The position numbers and the translations under genes are program-made. The notes beneath the pieces were generated by a model that had not been told where the DNA came from, ran no database searches, and saw only the letters and a program-made list of their open reading frames with translations. Of a DNA stretch of 64,000 bases, positions 27,201-33,200 are shown piece by piece; position 1 is the stretch's first letter, and the number at the start of each line of letters is the position of its first letter. The stretch comes from Anodontia alba. Lineage: Eukaryota > Mollusca > Bivalvia > Lucinida > Lucinidae. The DNA is taken from NCBI GenBank assembly GCA_964016985.1, contig OZ024825.1, positions 35,432,057 through 35,496,056 on the forward strand, given 5' to 3'.

Positions 27201-30200
27201 TAAATGTTCTAAAATTTTGAACACCAAAGTGTCTGACAAAATGACATATGCAAACATTGCAGACCCAGATCAGACTGCTGGTCTACACTGTTTGCCATTA
27301 CACTAAGTATTTTAAGAAATAGGTGCATAAAAAGCACAATTTAGGCCATAATCGAAATTTTAAGACATATACCATACTTTGTTGTATGTGTTGTTAGTTT
27401 CTGATGTAAAAAGGCACTGTAGACCCAGGTCAGACACAGCAACATGCCATGTATGATATTAGGCAGTGTCTGATCAGGTTTTACATACTTTACCACTCTG
27501 ACATCCAGCATTTTTAGGCACATCAAAAGAGAGTAAAGCAGACTTATTCAGATTTGAGGACAAGTATGGTAAAGAATGAAGATGTCCAATATTTATGGTA
27601 AATTGGGTAGCACCGAAAGCCAGATATAAGTCTATAATTCTGCACAGTTTGATCATTGTTTGCAAAGTAGGAAGGCTATATCAGTCTTGCATCTGGGCCT
27701 TCTCAATAAAAATGCAGTATAACTTTATCCCTTAAAGTGCTAATCACAACTGCAGCAGATGACATTTTGATTGTCTTTGTTGTTGTTGTTTTTTTGTTGT
27801 TGTTGTTGTTGTTTTTTTTGTTTTTTTTTATTTTTTTTTTTGTTTTTTTTTTTTTGAGAAAATAAGTCTTGACATTTCATGTGAATTGTCTGTTAAGCAG
27901 ATAATTCACATAAAGTGCCAAGTTTTATTTTCTCTGAAAAATGATAAAACAAATTTTTTAGTCCTCTCTTCACGCTACCTCTCTTTCAAAACATGTGGCC
28001 ATGTGTACAGCTCTTGTGTACGGAGCGCAATGCTCCATGCCAGCGAGACTTGGCCATTGACAAAGCCGAACCTCCAGCGTCTGCAGCGAAATGACAAGGC
28101 AATGATCAGACAGATCTGCATTGTCAGGCCGCAAGACATTGTCACCACCAGGTCCAGTAATCTACTTGTGCGGCTTGGCATTGAGGATCTGGAACTCATT
28201 CTGAAGGAGTGAAGACTTCGATGGTATGGACATGTGGAACGCTCCAGTGGTGCAATCAAGACAGCCTTTGACATACAGGTTGATGGAAAGCGTGGGCCTG
28301 GGAGGCCCAAAATGACATGGAAGCAGCTGACAGAGAGGGATTGCAGAGAGTGGAAGCTCTCAGCTATCAACCCTCATGATAGACGTACCTGGAGATCTGG
28401 TGTGAGATCTGCCATGCGTGCAGCAAGCCAGCTATCTGGAAGGGGGCCCACTGATGTGGATGTTGCCCCTGTACCTGCATGTTAATCAAAAATCCGATTA
28501 TGATATGATTATATGATTTTAGAGTATCGTCTGCTACGATTTTGCTTAGCACTTTAAGCTTTATGTTTCTTTATTCAGATTCTTCAAGTATTTGACTCCT
28601 GTGCTGGTGAACTTGGACCAGATCAATTTCATACATTTGCCTTTCCTTACCTGAAGGATATTGCCTATAGAACTAGAGAAAAACTTGCAGAAGCTCGCTT
28701 AGAGCAAGTTCCTTTGGTAAGTATTGTAAGTTGAATCAAAATAGAAATGTTTAATGCTAGTTTATCTGACCAAGAAAACTTAACACTTCAGCTATTTTCA
28801 TTTTCTCATGGGCCATTTCTTTAGATTCTATAACAGAAAATGTTATAGAATCTATAACATAGATTCTGTAACAGAAAATGTTCTAAAATTTTGTACACCA
28901 AAGTTAGTCAAAATTGCATATGCAAATTGTGCAGACCCAGATCAGACTGCTCCTGAAGGAGCAGTCTGATCAGGGTCTACACTGTTTGCCATTCCACTTT
29001 GTATTTATAAACACAACTGCATAAAAAAAAGAAAAAAATAGGCCAAAAAGTATGGAATACAGTGTTCAAAAATTTAGGACATTTACCACAATCAGAGTCA
29101 GAAATATTTTTACAGCTGCAAGTTAGGACTGTAATGCGTAAGGGTTTTTCTATGATTTTAATCTACCCAGACTCAGCTATTCAGTGTGAAAATGGGTTTT
29201 AGGAATCCTTCTCTAGCAGAGCCTTTGTGGATTAGTCCACCATAAACTCACTCTTGACAGGAGTTTTGGGGCCATAAACTTAAACCTGATTTGTTTGTGC
29301 CATAATTTTCTTTAATATGAGCTAAATAAAACAAATTGTTTTCTTTGCTATAAGTTCAAACATGGTTTCTTTTTGCCATAAACTATCATTATTCTATGAA
29401 TCTTAAGCTCGGGCATAATTTTTGTTACATAAGCATCCACATGTCCAAGCAGATAGTGCTCCTTATTTTAAATCATGAGGCCTCAGGTTCAGATCCCACC
29501 ATGGAATTTACCGGCACAGTGGCTCAGTGGTAGAGCGTCCGCTTTGTGACTGGTAGGTTGCGGGTTCGATCCCCGGCCGGGTCATACCAAAGACCTTAAA
29601 AATGGTACTGGCTGCTCTTTCGCTTGGCACTCAGCATTAAGAAAGTAGAGCTAGGAATCAGAACTGGTCAGCTCAGTGTCAGTATAATGTGACTGGGTGG
29701 AATATCATGTCAAAGTGTCTGGGGCTTGATATTTCAGTGTGGCAGCACTCTAAAAATGAGCATTGAGCTCCCTGCCACATCCAGACACCGTCGCGATATG
29801 ACTGAAAGATTGTTGAAAGCGACTTTAAGCCCAAATCAAACAAACAAACCATGGAATTTAGCTAATGATTGTATGGGGCTTCATTGCATAGGGCCTCTCA
29901 TTATCACTCCTTCATTATCTCCATATGACCCATATGCTATCGAAAAAGATGTAAAACACTAAACCATGATCATCATGTCTGAAATCATGCTACACCACAA
30001 CCTCTTTACAACACTATTGTTGGGGTCCATAGCATAAACTGTGTTAGTTTAACAATCGTGTTATATCCAAACAAAAATGTATAGATTATATTGAAAAATG
30101 ACCATAAATGGTCATTTTTCAATATAATCTATACATTTTTTGGGATCCATCTTTGAACCGTGTTATGTCCAAAACCGTGCTATAATGAACAGTGAACAGT

Positions 30201-33200
30201 GTTATAAAGAGGCATTCTAATAAATTTTTGCACAAAGCAGACTTTATTGCTTAGCATGCTAGGTCGAGATTCCGTCCAACGACATGTTGATATATTGTTA
30301 TTGTTTTTTTTTTTGTTTTTTTTCAGAAAACAGGCTTTGATGTGCCATGTAAATTGTCTCATTATGAGACAATTTGCATGGAATGTCGAAGCCTCTTTTC
30401 TTGGAAAAATAAGAAAAACATCAGTTTGCCATCTGATGAATTTGCTCAGAGAGTGATAAAGGTTAAACTTAAAACAAATCAGAATTTTTTTCTGATTTGT
30501 TTTAAGTTTAACCTTTATCATTGGATTCAGTTATGATTACACTATAGTATCAGTCAGGATTGTGTTCTGTTACAGGTTGTTTTTGCTAAAGATGCCCACT
30601 TTGCTTTGGAAGATTTAGCCAATTGTGGATATGATGTTGTTTCGTTAGACTGGACTATAAAGCCAACACATGCAAGGTACATGTATAACTTAACTCTTTA
30701 AGTGTCAAGCAAAATTACCGCAGATGACAGTCTGATTTTGTTTTCTTATTATTTTTCAGAGTAAGAAGTCTTGACATTTCATGTCATGAAATATTAAGCT
30801 GTATTTTCTCTTAGTAAAAAAATATTTCAAAATGTCATCCACTGCAATTTTAATGGTTAATACCGTATAGTTTGGATTGGTGACATAGCTCTTGACGTTT
30901 TTTTTCAGTCCCAGAGTATTGATATTTTTCTTATTTCTCCACAAAAACATATATTGTGGGCACTCATTAGAAGCACCTCACTGAGGCTCTTCTAATGATT
31001 ACCCACAACATATGTTTTTCGTGGAGAAATAAGAAAAATACCTGATACCCACTCTTATCTAGACCTTTGGGTGATAAAGCAAATAAGAATTGGCAGTCAG
31101 CCATCTTATCTGGACATTCTGTTCAGACTTGGCTCAGCCTTCTGATCAGGACAGTTTGATCACTTTTGGGTCAGCCTGCTATCAGTCCTATCTCAGCCTA
31201 GTTTCCTGGACAGTCTGATCAGACCAGGCTTAGCCTACTTATCTAGACAGTCATGCTCAACCACAATTCTGATTAGTCCTGTCTTTGTCTACTTATCTGG
31301 ACAATCTCATCAGTTTTGGCTCAGTCTACATACCTGTACAGTCTGATCAGACCTCACTTGGTCTACATAATTATCTGGACAGTCCAATCAGGCCTCAATC
31401 AGTCTATATATCTGGACAGTCTGATGACCCCAGTCAGTCTACTTAGATACAGCTGGACAGTATGATCAGAGCTCAATCTACTTAACTGGACTGTCTATTC
31501 AGACTTCAATCTACTTAGCTGGACAGTCTGATCAGACCTCACTCAATCTACTTAGCTGGACAGTCCGATCAGACCTCAGTCTACTTAACTGGAGAGTCTG
31601 ATCAGACCTCACTCAGCAGACCTCACTCAGTCTACTTAGCTGGAGAGTCTGATCATACCTCATGCAGTCTATTTAGCTGGAGAGTCTGATTAGACCTCGC
31701 TCAATCTACTTAGCTGGAGAGTCTGATCAGACCTCACTCAGTCTATTTAGCTGGAGAATCTGATCAGACCTCACTCAATCTACTTAGCTGGAGAGTCTGA
31801 TCAGACCGCACTCGATCTGCTTAGCTGCACAGTCTGATCAGACCTCACTCAATTTACTTAGCTGGAAAGTCTGATCAGATCCAGCTTATCCTATTTATCT
31901 TGACAGTCCGATCAAACCTGTCAGCCTACTGATCTGGACAGACTGATCAGATCCACCACAGCCTACTTACCTGGACAGTCTCATCAGTTTTGGCAACCTG
32001 TTTAGGTGGACATATTCTAATCAGACCTAGCTCATCATTCTTACCTGGATAGTCTGATCAGACATGGTTCAGCCTTCATAGATAGACAGTCTGCTTAGAC
32101 CCATTTCTGCAAATTTATTTAGACAGGCTGACCTTATATGGAAAAAGCAATCAGATAATATACAAATTTATGCCTTTGAAATGCAATCAGATAATATACA
32201 AATTTATGCCATTGAAATGTATGAATGTTCAGGTTTATGCTTAATATGCTGGGAAAAATTCAGCAGATGACATCTTGAAATATTTTACTTGCTTTCCTCA
32301 TGAAATAGGCTTTGATATTTCATGCAAATTGTCTCCTGAGGAGACAATTTGCATGAAATGTCAAGGCCTATTTTCTGGGAAATACATATAATCAATTTGT
32401 CATCTGCTGAATTAGCTCAGACAGTGGTAAAGATTAATATGAGTGCTATATCACCAGATCACCAATAAGGTGTATTTTAATGACTTTGATTTACTGTCTA
32501 TGTTTCAGACGAGTGATGGGTAACAATATTACACTACAGGGCAACTTAGATCCAACATTACTCTATGCAGAAGAGGTTTGTACATTATTTACAATGTATC
32601 TGATCTAGGTCTAAATTGTTTCCTCAGGGGCATCTGATCAGGGTCTGTACTGTTTGCCTCTTGTCCAGCAGCTTTTAGACACATCAACAGGTAATAAAAT
32701 GCAGGGCCCAGTTGTTCAAAGCTAACAATGTTGTTAGTTAACGATTCGTTAAAATTTACATCGAGTGATACGCAAATATGCTGAAATTTTTTGCTGAATA
32801 AATGTGGGTAGCTCTAGCTACTCACGTCTTTTCAGCAAAACATATCAGAATATTGCATATTGAATCCACTAAAACAGTTAACGAAATGACCCTTTACGAG
32901 CACGTTAAGCTAATGACGCTTTGAACAGCTGGGCCCAGTTGTTTAAATTGTTGGACAAGTACGATAAGGAGTACAGGTGTCCAAATATTAAGGGTAAATA
33001 CAGTAAATCATTTGAGCCAGCACGTGACAAAACCTACAAAATGGCATGTGCACCCAGCAAAGACTCGGATCAGTCTCGGCATCTGCCTGGTCTGATCAGA
33101 GTTTTTGCTGTCCACATGAAAAAAAGCTTGGGTCCTCAGCTATCCATTGAGCGCACAGCAAAAACTCTGATCAGACTAGGCGGTTGCCCAGACTGATCTG

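Noticed and set aside
29511..29590. tRNA gene-like sequence with A and B boxes
   Set aside because: It runs straight into the S2 SINE body and has a target duplication, and the cloverleaf is imperfect; a SINE head, not a tRNA gene.
31090..32110. CRISPR-like array
   Set aside because: Units follow without unique spacers, and the genome is eukaryotic; a minisatellite.
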